Assembly: GCF_000383615.1 (NCBI RefSeq)
Contig: NZ_KB911627.1
Coordinates: 1 to 50,565 of the forward strand
Direction: 5' to 3'
Length of the DNA: 50,565 nt
Source: Streptomyces canus 299MFChir4.1
GTDB taxonomy: Bacteria; Actinomycetota; Actinomycetes; Streptomycetales; Streptomycetaceae
Shown here: in pieces, positions 35,275 through 42,517 of the stretch
Layout: each line of letters begins with the position of its first letter
Position numbering within the stretch: the first letter of the stretch is position 1
Translations under genes and position numbers: made by a program
Notes under the pieces: model-generated
Databases searched by the model: none
Seen by the model: only the letters and a program-made list of their open reading frames with translations
What the model was told of the DNA's origin: nothing

Positions 35275-36192
35275 ATGCTTGATGTGAGGCGCCTCCAGGT
35301 TCTGCGTGCGGTGGTCACCAGCGGGACGGTCACTGCGGCCGCGGCCCACCTCGGCTACACACCGTCCGCCGTGAGCCAGCAGGTGGCGGCGCTGGAGAAG
35401 CAGGCCGGCACCGAACTGCTCGAACGGGTCGGGCGCGGGGTGCGGCCCACCCCCGCCGGTCTGCTGCTCACCGAGCACGCGGCCCTGATCAGCGCGGCGG
35501 TCGCCCAGGCGGAGAGCGCCCTCGCCGACCTCCGCGCCGGGCGTATCGGCACCCTGTCCGTCCGGTACTTCGCCACGGCGGGTTCCACGCTGATGGCCCC
35601 GGCCCTGGCCCGGCTCCGCGCGGAACACCCCGGGGTCCGGGTCGACCTCGAACTCGCCGACCCGGAGGACCCGTTCCAGGAGGTGGCCGGCGGCCGGGCC
35701 GACCTGGCCGTGGTGGTCCGGCCGCGGGGCCGGGTGGGCGACGGGTTCCGTCTCGTCCACCTCCTGGACGACCCGTACGCGGCCGTCCTGCCCCTGGGGC
35801 ATTCGCTCGCGGGCCGGGAGGTCATCGACCTGCACGAGCTGGCCGGGGAGCAGTGGGTCGGCAGCGAGCCACCCGGCCCCTGCCTGGAACCGGTGATCGA
35901 CTCCTGCGCGGCGGCCGGGTTCAGCCCCGACTTCGTCATCCGCAGCGAGGACTACGCCACTGCGCAGGGCTTCGTCGCGGCCGGCCTCGGCGTCGGTCTG
36001 ATGCCGAGGCTGGGGCTGCGCGGCCGCCACCCCGGCGTTGTCGTACGTCCGGTCCGCAACCCCGAACCGGTCCGCGTGATCTCGGCGGTGGCCCGCGAAA
36101 CCGCCCTCGACCAGCCCGCCCTCCGCGACCTCCTGTCAGCACTCCGGGACGCGGCAGCCACCGACCCACCCACAGGTCCTGCGGCGCACTGA
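35275..36192 (+). CDS. LysR-family transcriptional regulator
   Basis: 305 residues: winged helix at the start (MLDVRRLQVLRAVVTSGTVTAAAAHLGYTPSAVSQQVAALEKQAG), then a type-2 periplasmic-like effector domain (LSVRYFATAGSTLMAPALARLRAEHPG..., LAVVVRPRG, LGVGLMPRLGL). It probably controls the divergent DMT exporter through the 133-base gap. The effector is unknown. Confidence 0.92.
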   Translation: MLDVRRLQVLRAVVTSGTVTAAAAHLGYTPSAVSQQVAALEKQAGTELLERVGRGVRPTPAGLLLTEHAALISAAVAQAESALADLRAGRIGTLSVRYFATAGSTLMAPALARLRAEHPGVRVDLELADPEDPFQEVAGGRADLAVVVRPRGRVGDGFRLVHLLDDPYAAVLPLGHSLAGREVIDLHELAGEQWVGSEPPGPCLEPVIDSCAAAGFSPDFVIRSEDYATAQGFVAAGLGVGLMPRLGLRGRHPGVVVRPVRNPEPVRVISAVARETALDQPALRDLLSALRDAAATDPPTGPAAH

Positions 36193-36379
36193 CCCCGGCC
36201 GGGTGCCCATCCGCACCCGGCCCGGCTCCGTGGAGCCGCGTGGGTCAGGCGCGAGGTCGCGGGGGGTGGTCGTGGTGGTGGGAGCGCCGGCCAGGGTTAC
36301 GAGGCTGGTGAAGGTCTCGCGATCCTGCCGGCGGGCGCTGCCCCGCACGCGGCCGGGGTCCGTGAGGCGTTCGGTCACC

Positions 36380-36442
36380 AGAAGGCAGAAGGCAGAAGGC
36401 AGAAGGCAGAAGGCAGAAGGCAGAAGGCAGAAGGCAGGAGGC
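36380..36442 (+). repeat. heptanucleotide AGAAGGC x8 plus variant
   Basis: Eight perfect AGAAGGC units (36380-36435) and one AGGAGGC (36436-36442). Purine-rich on the plus strand. It lies at the truncated 3' end of the AfsA relic. The rest of the gap from 36193 is unremarkable. Confidence 0.95.
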
Positions 36443-37150
36443 GTCCCTCTCGGCGTACGGGACGACGTCCGAGTCCATGCCCCGTGACGGCCATCGGGTG
36501 TGGATGCACGGTGGCCAGCGCGGCGGCCTGGCGGGCGGCCTACGGGGGCAGCAAACCGGGGTCGTGGTCCACGAGGGGGTCGAAGAGCACCGGGTGGGTG
36601 GTGTCGACTCTCAGCTGCCAGTGGGCGGGCCGGTCGGTCGCGGCGAGCACCACGTCCTCGAAGCGGTCACGGCCGAAGGGCGACAGACCTGCCGACGGCG
36701 GCAGCGGTACGGCGCGCGCTCCGCGCAGCCGGTTGTAGACCGTGCGGTCCTGGATGGTGAAGCGCGAGTGGGCGGTGGCCAGGTGCCGTCCGTCCCGCTC
36801 GACCTCGACGGCGGAGGCGCGGTCGCGCCGGTACGTCACGTCGTGGCAGCTGATGTGCGGCTCCAGCTCGGCCCGGTCGCCGTCGGCCTGCGCGGCCGCG
36901 AGGTCGAGCGTCCAGCTGAAGTCCTTCCACAGCGGCTGATGTCCGAACAGCACGTGGTAGGCGCCGTGGGACAGCAGGGGCAGCGTCTCGCGCACGGTCT
37001 CACTGAGCAGGAGCGGCTCGTACAGGCCCAGGCGGCTGACGAAGAACCGGTGCGCGGCGGCCCGGCGGCCGTCACCGTGAAGGTGTCGGGCCCGGTCCGT
37101 CGCCAGCTGCGGAGCAGCATTTCGTCCTGGTCAGTCTTTTGCGTGCCATA
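36443..37150 (-). pseudogene. AfsA-family gamma-butyrolactone synthase relic
   Basis: The frame starting near 37135 gives LLRSWRRTGPDTFTVTA. After a frameshift near 37080 the frame continues RFFVSRLGLYEPLLLSETV, LLSHGAYHVLFGHQ, ISCHDVTYRRDRASAVEVE, then LRVDTTHPVLFD and VDHDPGLLPP, where TAG (36540-36542) replaces the Glu of the usual LLEAARQAA. Past the stop, AARQAA is still readable, after which homology ends near the heptamer repeat. AfsA proteins join a beta-ketoacyl chain to DHAP. Start and C-terminal half are missing, so it is inactive. Confidence 0.8.
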
Positions 37151-37557
37151 GGCCGAACCCGAGGCACGGCCTGGCAGTCGAACCGCCTTGCCTTCGACAG
37201 TCTGGTGGTGGCAACCCTGTGCGGCTGACCCTGCCTGACCGAAAACCACTCAGGGATCCGATCCACCAGGCGGATAGGCCCCCCGAACAGCGCGGGTTTC
37301 GAAGGGGCGCGGGGAGCGGGTTGGTTCCCAGATGGCTCAGGCGTCCGGACTGGCTGGGCCTCGCCGCGCAGGGCGTGGCCGACCCGAGGGGGCGGCGTTG
37401 TTCAGTCTTTGTGTCGCCCGGACGTCGATCGTTGCGATCCTCGATGGCCTCCAAGACCTGCTGACCTGCTGACCTGCTGAACTGCTGGACCGGCCTGTGC
37501 ACCATGTGCCACCAGCCTTTGGCCCGACCCTGGACCACACACCAATCAGCGAGATCC
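37151..37557. other. non-coding decay zone with octamer repeat
   Basis: No gene is recognised. GACCTGCT occurs three times (37455-37478) with a fourth variant GAACTGCT (37479-37486). A short phrase TTCCCAGATGGCT near 37324 resembles TCCCAGATGGCTCCC near 41167, possibly a shared remnant of integrase-flanking DNA. Confidence 0.5.
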
Positions 37558-37722
37558 CCCCGACCTGACGGAGTCCGACCAAGCCGAGAGCCCCTGTTCC
37601 CTCAGGGCCGCCGCCGCCGCCGTCCGTTCGGCCACGGCCGCGTCGGCGTCGGTCACCAGGACCCGGGCGCCCGTCGCGTCGGTGAACTCCGTATTTCTCG
37701 AAGCGCTTCGTATCGCTCATGA
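37558..37722 (-). pseudogene. short-chain dehydrogenase N-terminal fragment
   Basis: MSDTKRFE from ATG 37722 is followed, in another frame, by EFTDATGARVLVTDADAAVAERTAAAAL. This resembles the second strand and helix of a Rossmann SDR; the TGxxxGIG segment between is deleted. It ends at TGA 37560. Its proximity to the AfsA relic could mean both came from one butyrolactone locus, which is only a guess. Confidence 0.45.
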
Positions 37723-37802
37723 GCCGAACCGGCTGCCGGAACGATCAGCCGGGCCGACACCCCGGCAGGCATGGGCGGCCCGAGCGGCGATGCAGTCGAA
37801 CC

Positions 37803-37840
37803 TTGACATTACGTACTAAGTGTCGTATGTATGGATACAT
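37803..37840 (+). promoter_or_regulatory. promoter and TetR-type operator of the GT2-sortase cassette
   Basis: TTGACA (37803-37808), 17 bases, TATGTA (37826-37831), in an AT-rich block that stands out in GC-rich DNA. A perfect palindrome ATGTAT-GG-ATACAT (37827-37840) overlaps the -10 and the expected +1. This is a suitable site for the TetR protein encoded at the end of the cassette. Confidence 0.65.
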
Positions 37841-37908
37841 CGTAAACTTACGAGCGCAGTGCGGATGGGACGGTGAGAAGGCAGCCCTCCAGCCGCACGG
37901 AGTGCGTG

Positions 37909-39036
37909 GTGATCGACATGACGACGAGTTGCGACCGGCCCTTCCCGAGCCCCCTTCGCCGGCAACCCGAGCCGGGAGCCCCGAGGGTGACGGCGCTCGT
38001 ACCCGCCTACAGGGAGACGGACTCGCTCCCCCAAGTCCTCGATGCGCTGCAGACGCAGACACGTCCCGCGGACCGCATCATCGTGACTCTGGATCCGCAC
38101 CAGGACAGCGGTCGAACCGAAGAACTGGAGCGAATTGCCCGAGAGGCGGGCGCCGAAGTCTGGCATTCGGTCGGCAACAGGCATAAGAAGGCCGGCAATC
38201 TCAACGGAGCGCTGGACAGATTGCTGCCGAACATGGCAGACGGCGACGCAATCCTCATCCAGGACGCCGACACCTATCTGGATCCTCACTTCATCGAGGT
38301 GACCACCCGGAAGTTGGGGCAGGGCTACGGCGCCGTGGGCGGGAACTTCCGGGGTCGTGCGGGCGGCAGGCTCTGTGGCGTCTTCCAACGCAATGAGTTC
38401 GCCCGGTATGCCCGGGACACGGCTCGAAAGAACGGCAAGGTACTTTGCCTGACAGGCACCGCCTGCCTATTCAAGGCCGCCGCTCTGAAAGGTGTGCTCG
38501 CCGCCCGAGAATCTGGTCTTCTGCCACCGGCCGACGGAGTGTACGACACGAAGGCACTGACCGAGGACAACGAGCTCACGCTCGCTCTGAAGCATCTCGG
38601 ATTCCGCATCGTCGCTCCGGCCCGCGCGACCATGAGTACTGAAGTCATGGAAACATGGCGAGCCCTTGCGAAGCAGCGGCTTCGCTGGAAGCGCGGAGCG
38701 CTCGAGAATCTGATCGGCTACGGCGTGACTCGTTACACCGCAGAAGGTTGGGGCAGGCAGGTCGTGGCGTTCCTCGGGGTATCCGTGTCGACCGTATATG
38801 TAGGTTCGGTCCTGTGGTTTCTCGCTACTGGATCGGGCCTGAGAATTGCTCCGTTCTGGATTGCCTTCACCGCCTTCTACTCGATTGAGCGGGCGATCAC
38901 CGCAAAATCCAGGGGTTGGCGTGTGTCGATTGCCTCGATGCTGGTCATACCGGAATGGTTCTACGACCTGTTTCTGCAGGGAGTGCACCTCCGTGCGCTC
39001 GTCGATACAGCTCTTCAACGAGACCGAAACTGGTAG
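37909..39036 (+). CDS. family 2 glycosyltransferase, processive type, membrane-bound
   Basis: About 375 residues from GTG 37909, which has GGAG 6 bases upstream (37873 and 37918 are alternatives). GT-A domain: VTALVPAYRETDSLPQVLDAL, IIVTLDPHQD, QDADTYLDP (DxD), TEDNEL (acid base), QRLRWKRG (QxxRW). This set marks processive beta-glycan synthases of the hyaluronan/cellulose kind. Two or three C-terminal helices (AFLGVSVSTVYVGSVLWFLATG, APFWIAFTAFYSIERAI) anchor it. Base composition is lower in GC than neighbours, suggesting transfer. It heads a GT2, LPLTG protein, sortase, TetR cassette; the polymer is unknown. Confidence 0.88.
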   Translation: MIDMTTSCDRPFPSPLRRQPEPGAPRVTALVPAYRETDSLPQVLDALQTQTRPADRIIVTLDPHQDSGRTEELERIAREAGAEVWHSVGNRHKKAGNLNGALDRLLPNMADGDAILIQDADTYLDPHFIEVTTRKLGQGYGAVGGNFRGRAGGRLCGVFQRNEFARYARDTARKNGKVLCLTGTACLFKAAALKGVLAARESGLLPPADGVYDTKALTEDNELTLALKHLGFRIVAPARATMSTEVMETWRALAKQRLRWKRGALENLIGYGVTRYTAEGWGRQVVAFLGVSVSTVYVGSVLWFLATGSGLRIAPFWIAFTAFYSIERAITAKSRGWRVSIASMLVIPEWFYDLFLQGVHLRALVDTALQRDRNW

Positions 39037-39083
39037 TTCCAAGCAGTCCCCGGAAAGGGACCGAACAGACAGAGGAGACGATC

Positions 39084-39257
39084 ATGGCAAACTATGCAGG
39101 CGCAGGGGCCACAATGGGCGGAACCAGCGGGGCAGGGGTTCTGCCCCTCACGGGCGGCCCGGGAAGCATCTGGTTCTGGATCGTCGTGTTCGTTCTGATC
39201 TCGTCGGGATTCGCTGTGCTGCGGCTGTTTCCCCGAAAGGTCAAGGACGACTCCTGA
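39084..39257 (+). CDS. 57-residue LPLTG protein: a minimal sortase substrate
   Basis: MANYAGAGATMGGTSGAG, then LPLTG at residues 20-24, a GGPGS linker, one membrane helix (IWFWIVVFVLISSGFAVL, 29-46) and a basic tail RLFPRKVKDD. It is a cell-wall sorting signal with only 19 residues before it and no Sec signal peptide. Strong ribosome site AGGAG 6 bases before ATG 39084. It lies 47 bases after the glycosyltransferase and 12 before the sortase. For LPLTG to face the sortase, the N-terminus must be outside (N-out, C-in), which agrees with the basic C-terminus. Sortase cleavage would release or transfer a 23-residue peptide. Confidence 0.85.
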   Translation: MANYAGAGATMGGTSGAGVLPLTGGPGSIWFWIVVFVLISSGFAVLRLFPRKVKDDS

Positions 39258-39269
39258 CCGGGGTCGCAC

Positions 39270-39860
39270 ATGAAAAAGGCAAGTCAACTTCTGGGTATCG
39301 GCCTGATACTCGTCGGTTTGCTCCTGGGAGGCTTCACGCTTCTCAAGACCTGGCACTCGGACAATCAGTACAGAGCCATCCAGCAGACACTGCACAAAGA
39401 GATCAAGACGTCGGCCGAGGCCCCTCACGAAGGCGGCGCGCTCGCGACGCTGAGGATTCCTCGATTCGGCTCGGGCTATGACCCCGTGATCGTTGAGGGC
39501 GTGTCTCAGAGTGCTCTTGCGAAGGGCCCCGGGCACTTTCCGGGGACGGCCATGCCGGGCGAAATCGGCAACTTTGCGATTGCCGGTCACCGCACGGGGT
39601 GGGGGCAGCCGTTTCATCGGCTGCCGGACCTGACAAAGGGCGACGAAATCAAGGTCTATTGGCACCGTAAGGCATACACCTACCGGGTCACCCGGACCGA
39701 GGTCGTCAAGCCCTCCGACGTCGGCGTCGTGCTTCCCGTTCCCAACAGGCCGGGTGCCAGGCCGGACAAGGCTCGGATCACGCTCACCACCTGTACGGAC
39801 CGCGGTTGGAACGGAACATATATCCACCGGCTCGTCGTATGGGGCGAGCTGGAGAAATGA
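39270..39860 (+). CDS. class E-like sortase
   Basis: 196 residues. An N-terminal membrane anchor (LLGIGLILVGLLLGGFTLL), then the sortase barrel: LATLRIPRFGSGYDPVIVEG, His107 in FAIAGHRTGWGQPF, Cys175 in ITLTTCTDRGWN and Arg187 in IHRLVVWGEL. The TLTTCTDRGW ending is that of class E actinobacterial sortases, which in Streptomyces usually prefer LAxTG; here the neighbour offers LPLTG. The catalytic triad is complete. It starts 12 bases after the LPLTG gene, with a weak ribosome site. Confidence 0.92.
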   Translation: MKKASQLLGIGLILVGLLLGGFTLLKTWHSDNQYRAIQQTLHKEIKTSAEAPHEGGALATLRIPRFGSGYDPVIVEGVSQSALAKGPGHFPGTAMPGEIGNFAIAGHRTGWGQPFHRLPDLTKGDEIKVYWHRKAYTYRVTRTEVVKPSDVGVVLPVPNRPGARPDKARITLTTCTDRGWNGTYIHRLVVWGELEK

Positions 39861-39913
39861 TCACTAGGTGGCATCGACCCCGGCGCCGCGTCGAGCCTTG
39901 AGGAGGCAGGCGA

Positions 39914-40645
39914 ATGGCGAACGAATCAGCCGCCGGCGCGGATCGATCCGGCGACCGCGGGCGTCCTGCGAGGCTCAGCCGTGAGCGTGTCCTGGCCAGC
40001 GCTTTGGAACTGGTTGATCGCGAAGGCCTCTCCGCACTGAGCATGCGTCTCCTGGGAGCCGATCTCGGGGTGGAGGCCATGAGCCTGTACCGCTACGTGC
40101 CCGGCAAGGAAGCCCTGGTGGACGGGCTGGTCGAGGCCCTCTACCTGGAATTGGAGGACCGCCTCGACCAGGCGCCCGTCTCGGCCGCGGCACCGACCGC
40201 CGGTGACTTCGAGCAGCGAGCCGACCTGCAACGCATCGCTCTGACCATGTACCAGGTCTGCATCGACCACCCCCAGGTGGTGCCGCTGCTGTCCACCCGC
40301 ATGATGGCGGTCCCGCTGGCCCGCAGGCCGCTGCCCGTCCTCAGGGATCACGAACGGGTGCTCACCCTGCTCCGCGACGCCGGACTGGACGAGGCCCAAA
40401 GCGCCACAGTCCTCCGCGCCTTCACCGCCTGGGTGCTCGGGTATACGTCGGTGGACCTGCGCGCCATGGTGGACAATCCAGAGGAACCGGACCCTGCGTT
40501 CCGGTTCGGCCTGCATCGCCTTCCCGCCAAGGACCTGCCCAGGCTGCGCGAGAGCACCCCCGCCCTCGCCGAACGCGGCGGCCCGGAAGGTCTGGCAGCC
40601 GGATTGGACGCACTGCTCGACCGCTTCTCCGGGCCACACGAGTAA
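39914..40645 (+). CDS. TetR-family regulator (TetR_C type)
   Basis: 243 residues. HTH: LSRERVLASALELVDREGLSALSMRLLGADLGVEAMSLYRYVPGKEALVDGLVEALY; the C-terminal ligand domain has the LPVLRDHERVLTLLRDAGLDEAQSATVLRAFTAWVLGY stretch of the tetracyclin-repressor C family. GAGGAGG precedes ATG 39914. It follows the sortase by 53 bases on the same strand and is the likely regulator of the cassette through the palindrome at 37827. Confidence 0.88.
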   Translation: MANESAAGADRSGDRGRPARLSRERVLASALELVDREGLSALSMRLLGADLGVEAMSLYRYVPGKEALVDGLVEALYLELEDRLDQAPVSAAAPTAGDFEQRADLQRIALTMYQVCIDHPQVVPLLSTRMMAVPLARRPLPVLRDHERVLTLLRDAGLDEAQSATVLRAFTAWVLGYTSVDLRAMVDNPEEPDPAFRFGLHRLPAKDLPRLRESTPALAERGGPEGLAAGLDALLDRFSGPHE

Positions 40646-40682
40646 GTCCCCGACCAAGCACGCACCGGCGGCATGCGGGTCA

Positions 40683-40940
40683 CCGATATCCGGTCGTGCC
40701 CGCCGGTTTGCCCGCGTCCTGCACCTCGACGAGGTAGCGCAAGGAGTCGGGGCGGCTGCCGTCGAGGTCCGTGAAGCCGTAGAGGGACCAGCCGTTGAAC
40801 TGCGCCACGTCGCGAGGGCGACGGCGCGCCCCACGAAGCGCGGCGGGAGCACCACACCGCGACGTGCGGGATGCCGAAGATCAGGAAGAGGGGGACACGG
40901 AAGACCAGGAGGAGGGCGACGCGGTGGCCTGACGGAATTC
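40683..40940 (-). pseudogene. small membrane-protein remnant
   Basis: One frame gives HRVALLLVFRVPLFLIFGIPHV, a membrane helix, and others give LPPRFVGRAVAL and DVAQFNGWSLYGFTDLDGSR...PAGTTGYR ending at TGA. The pieces look like the C-terminal end of one membrane protein split by frameshifts. No family is recognised. It lies in the chromosomal DNA just outside the tRNA-Pro fragment. Confidence 0.4.
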
Positions 40941-40973
40941 GGTTGGCCCCCTGTTTGGCCCTCCGGGCACGGA

Positions 40974-41006
40974 AGAGGGCACCTACTCAAGTAGTAGATG
41001 CCCTCT
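40974..41006 (-). terminator. terminator of the former tRNA-Pro gene
   Basis: 14-base arms 40974-40987 (AGAGGGCACCTACT) and 40993-41006 (AGTAGATGCCCTCT) pair with one mismatch around a 5-base loop. It begins 9 bases beyond the tRNA 3' end. Confidence 0.65.
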
Positions 41007-41014
41007 GACCTGTG

Positions 41015-41056
41015 TCGGGGTGGCGGGATTTGAACCCACGACCTCTTCGTCCCGAA
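41015..41056 (-). other. tRNA-Pro(CGG) 3' fragment: attachment site
   Basis: Read on the minus strand the bases give the anticodon loop TTCGGGA (anticodon CGG), its 3' stem, the variable loop, the T-arm (GTGGGTTCAAATCCC) and the acceptor CACCCCG plus discriminator A. The D-arm and 5' acceptor half are absent: upstream sequence is unrelated. Integrases of actinomycete elements recombine in the 3' half of tRNA genes and leave such a copy at one end. The intact tRNA should then lie at the far end of the element, beyond the right edge of the window. Confidence 0.8.
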
Positions 41057-41384
41057 TGAGGATCGGTTAATGATCTTTCCTGCCCGGATTGTGTTTGCGC
41101 AGGTCAGGTGGGTGGTCCCGGTTGGTCTCGGGTGGTGTGGAGGGGGTTTCGGGAGTGGGTCGGCTCCCAGATGGCTCCCAGAAGCGCCGGGGGTACCGAT
41201 CGATCTGCAGGGTGTCCCTGGGGGCGCGTTTGTGTATGCGGTGGCCCGTCTCGGCGGGATGGCGTGTGACCCGGGCGAGTCAGCCAGGCCGCTTCGTGAG
41301 ACAGGCGGTCGCGCTCTCAGGCGTGCAGGTGAAGCGCGAGCAGGCTGGTTGCGCGGTCGAGCAGCCAACGCAGGGTCGCCTCAC
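41057..41384. other. gene-free element end
   Basis: 328 bases next to the attachment site with no credible gene. Minus-strand traces such as GGAGCCATCTGGGAGCC resemble the end of integrase genes, but no catalytic part is present. If an integrase once sat here it is lost or lies at the other end. Confidence 0.45.
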
Positions 41385-42056
41385 CTACTCCTCCTCGAGC
41401 AGTACAGCCTCAGCGATCTTCTGCGCGATGTCCTCCACAGAGTCGTATTCGGTGCTGAAGCCCGCCTGGTCGCGGAGGAAGCTACTGAACTTCCCGACAT
41501 CCCCGAAGCTCACGCCGTGGAGTACGGGGATAACCGTGTCCTTGTGCAGCAGAGCGCCCAGCTCGCGCTCGGTCCAGAAGCGTCGCCCCAGGTACGCCTC
41601 GGTAAGCAGCGCCACACCGGCTCGCGCTCGGGTAAGTCCGTCATCCATCTGACGGGAAAGACTCTTCCCGGGGCGGATGGCCACCTCGTCGAACCAGACT
41701 GTGATGCCGAGGGATTCAAGCTCGCTACGCAGCTGTTCGGCTACATCGGCTCCGTCGGAACGTGCGTAACTGAGGAAGACGTCGTACTCGCGCTCGTCCT
41801 GCTCGGCGACGGCGCTCTGCACCCGGTCGACAAGGTGCTGCTCTTCCACCGTGAACGAGACCGACGTGCCGCTGCTCTGCCTGAGCTTGGCGAGCTGCTG
41901 ACGGTTGTGTCGTTCAGCCGTGCGGTTGTAGTCCGTCACAGCCTTCTTGACCTGACTCTCGAACTTGCGCTGGGCCCTCTTGGCGTCCTGCTCTGCTTTG
42001 CGCTGGGTGCTTCTGAGCTGCTGGCGCATGGAGCTCGCGCTGATCCTCTTGACCAT
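41385..42056 (-). CDS. coiled-coil TIR-domain protein
   Basis: 223 residues from ATG 42056, with GGAGG directly upstream. Residues 1-70 are a charged coiled coil (MRQQLRSTQRKAEQDAKRAQRKFESQ...). The TIR domain has YDVFLSYARSDGADVAEQL, ITVWFDEVAIRPGKSLSRQMDDGLTRARAGVALLTEAYLGRRFWTERELGAL; the Glu of TEREL is in the place of the catalytic NADase Glu. Bacterial TIR proteins are often phage-triggered NAD consumers. A single gene with coiled coil beside an attachment site suits an accessory defence or toxin role, but none is shown. Confidence 0.85.
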   Translation of the reverse strand: MVKRISASSMRQQLRSTQRKAEQDAKRAQRKFESQVKKAVTDYNRTAERHNRQQLAKLRQSSGTSVSFTVEEQHLVDRVQSAVAEQDEREYDVFLSYARSDGADVAEQLRSELESLGITVWFDEVAIRPGKSLSRQMDDGLTRARAGVALLTEAYLGRRFWTERELGALLHKDTVIPVLHGVSFGDVGKFSSFLRDQAGFSTEYDSVEDIAQKIAEAVLLEEE

Positions 42057-42125
42057 TGGTCCTCCGGAAACCACTGAAGCGTCTGCCTCCTCATGAGGCT
42101 CCGGTGGACCACGCTAGATCATGGG

Positions 42126-42330
42126 TCTGACAGTGGAACCAAACGCCAAAGATGCTTCCATTGCGGTCCTTGCAGCGGGTCGCAGTCGCGATCGGTGATG
42201 AGAGAGTCCGGTCTGCGGTGGGCCGTCCGACCCGGCCGCGGACCGGTGGGATCGCGTCGAGCACAGGGAGTAGCTGAACGAAGTCGCTACGGTTGCCGGC
42301 GGTTAGCAGGGCCGCAGCTCTCCCCGTCCG
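42126..42330 (-). pseudogene. IS5-type transposase remnant
   Basis: Minus-strand AGNRSDFVQLLPVLDAIPPVRGRVGRP matches the GGNRNDVTQLLPLLDAIPPV block before the last catalytic acid of IS5-group transposases. It breaks off after about 35 residues into frameshifted text. No terminal repeats seen. The rest of the 443-base gap 42075-42517 holds the hairpins below. Confidence 0.6.
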
Positions 42331-42415
42331 CCGGGGGTGTTCCGCCGGGCAGCGTACTGACGCGGGGGTGGCGGAGCGGGCAGTGATGTGTCGTGCGTCC
42401 GGCGGCATGCCGTAG

Positions 42416-42475
42416 CCCTCCGCTGGTAGAAACGTTGCACGCAGCGGAGGGGACGCCAGCCCGGTGCGGGCTGGC
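42416..42475 (-). terminator. two hairpins downstream of the HD gene
   Basis: GCCAGCCCG-GTG-CGGGCTGGC (42455-42475, 9-bp stem) and CCCTCCGCTG (42416-42425) with CAGCGGAGGG (42442-42451). Both lie just after the HD-gene stop on the minus strand and may end the XRE-HD transcript; no clear U-run. Confidence 0.5.
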
Positions 42476-42517
42476 AGCGTCTCGTGAGGCAGGGGGCTCG
42501 CCGGTAGCGGGCGGGGG

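Noticed and set aside
36380..36442. CRISPR-like array
   Set aside because: Units are 7 bp, contiguous, with no spacers and no cas genes; it is a simple tandem repeat.
41015..41056. Functional tRNA gene
   Set aside because: Only the 3' part from the anticodon loop on is present; no D-arm or 5' acceptor strand.
41070..42077. 335-residue plus-strand ORF opposite the TIR gene
   Set aside because: No motif, and the minus strand has a clear TIR domain with a good ribosome site.
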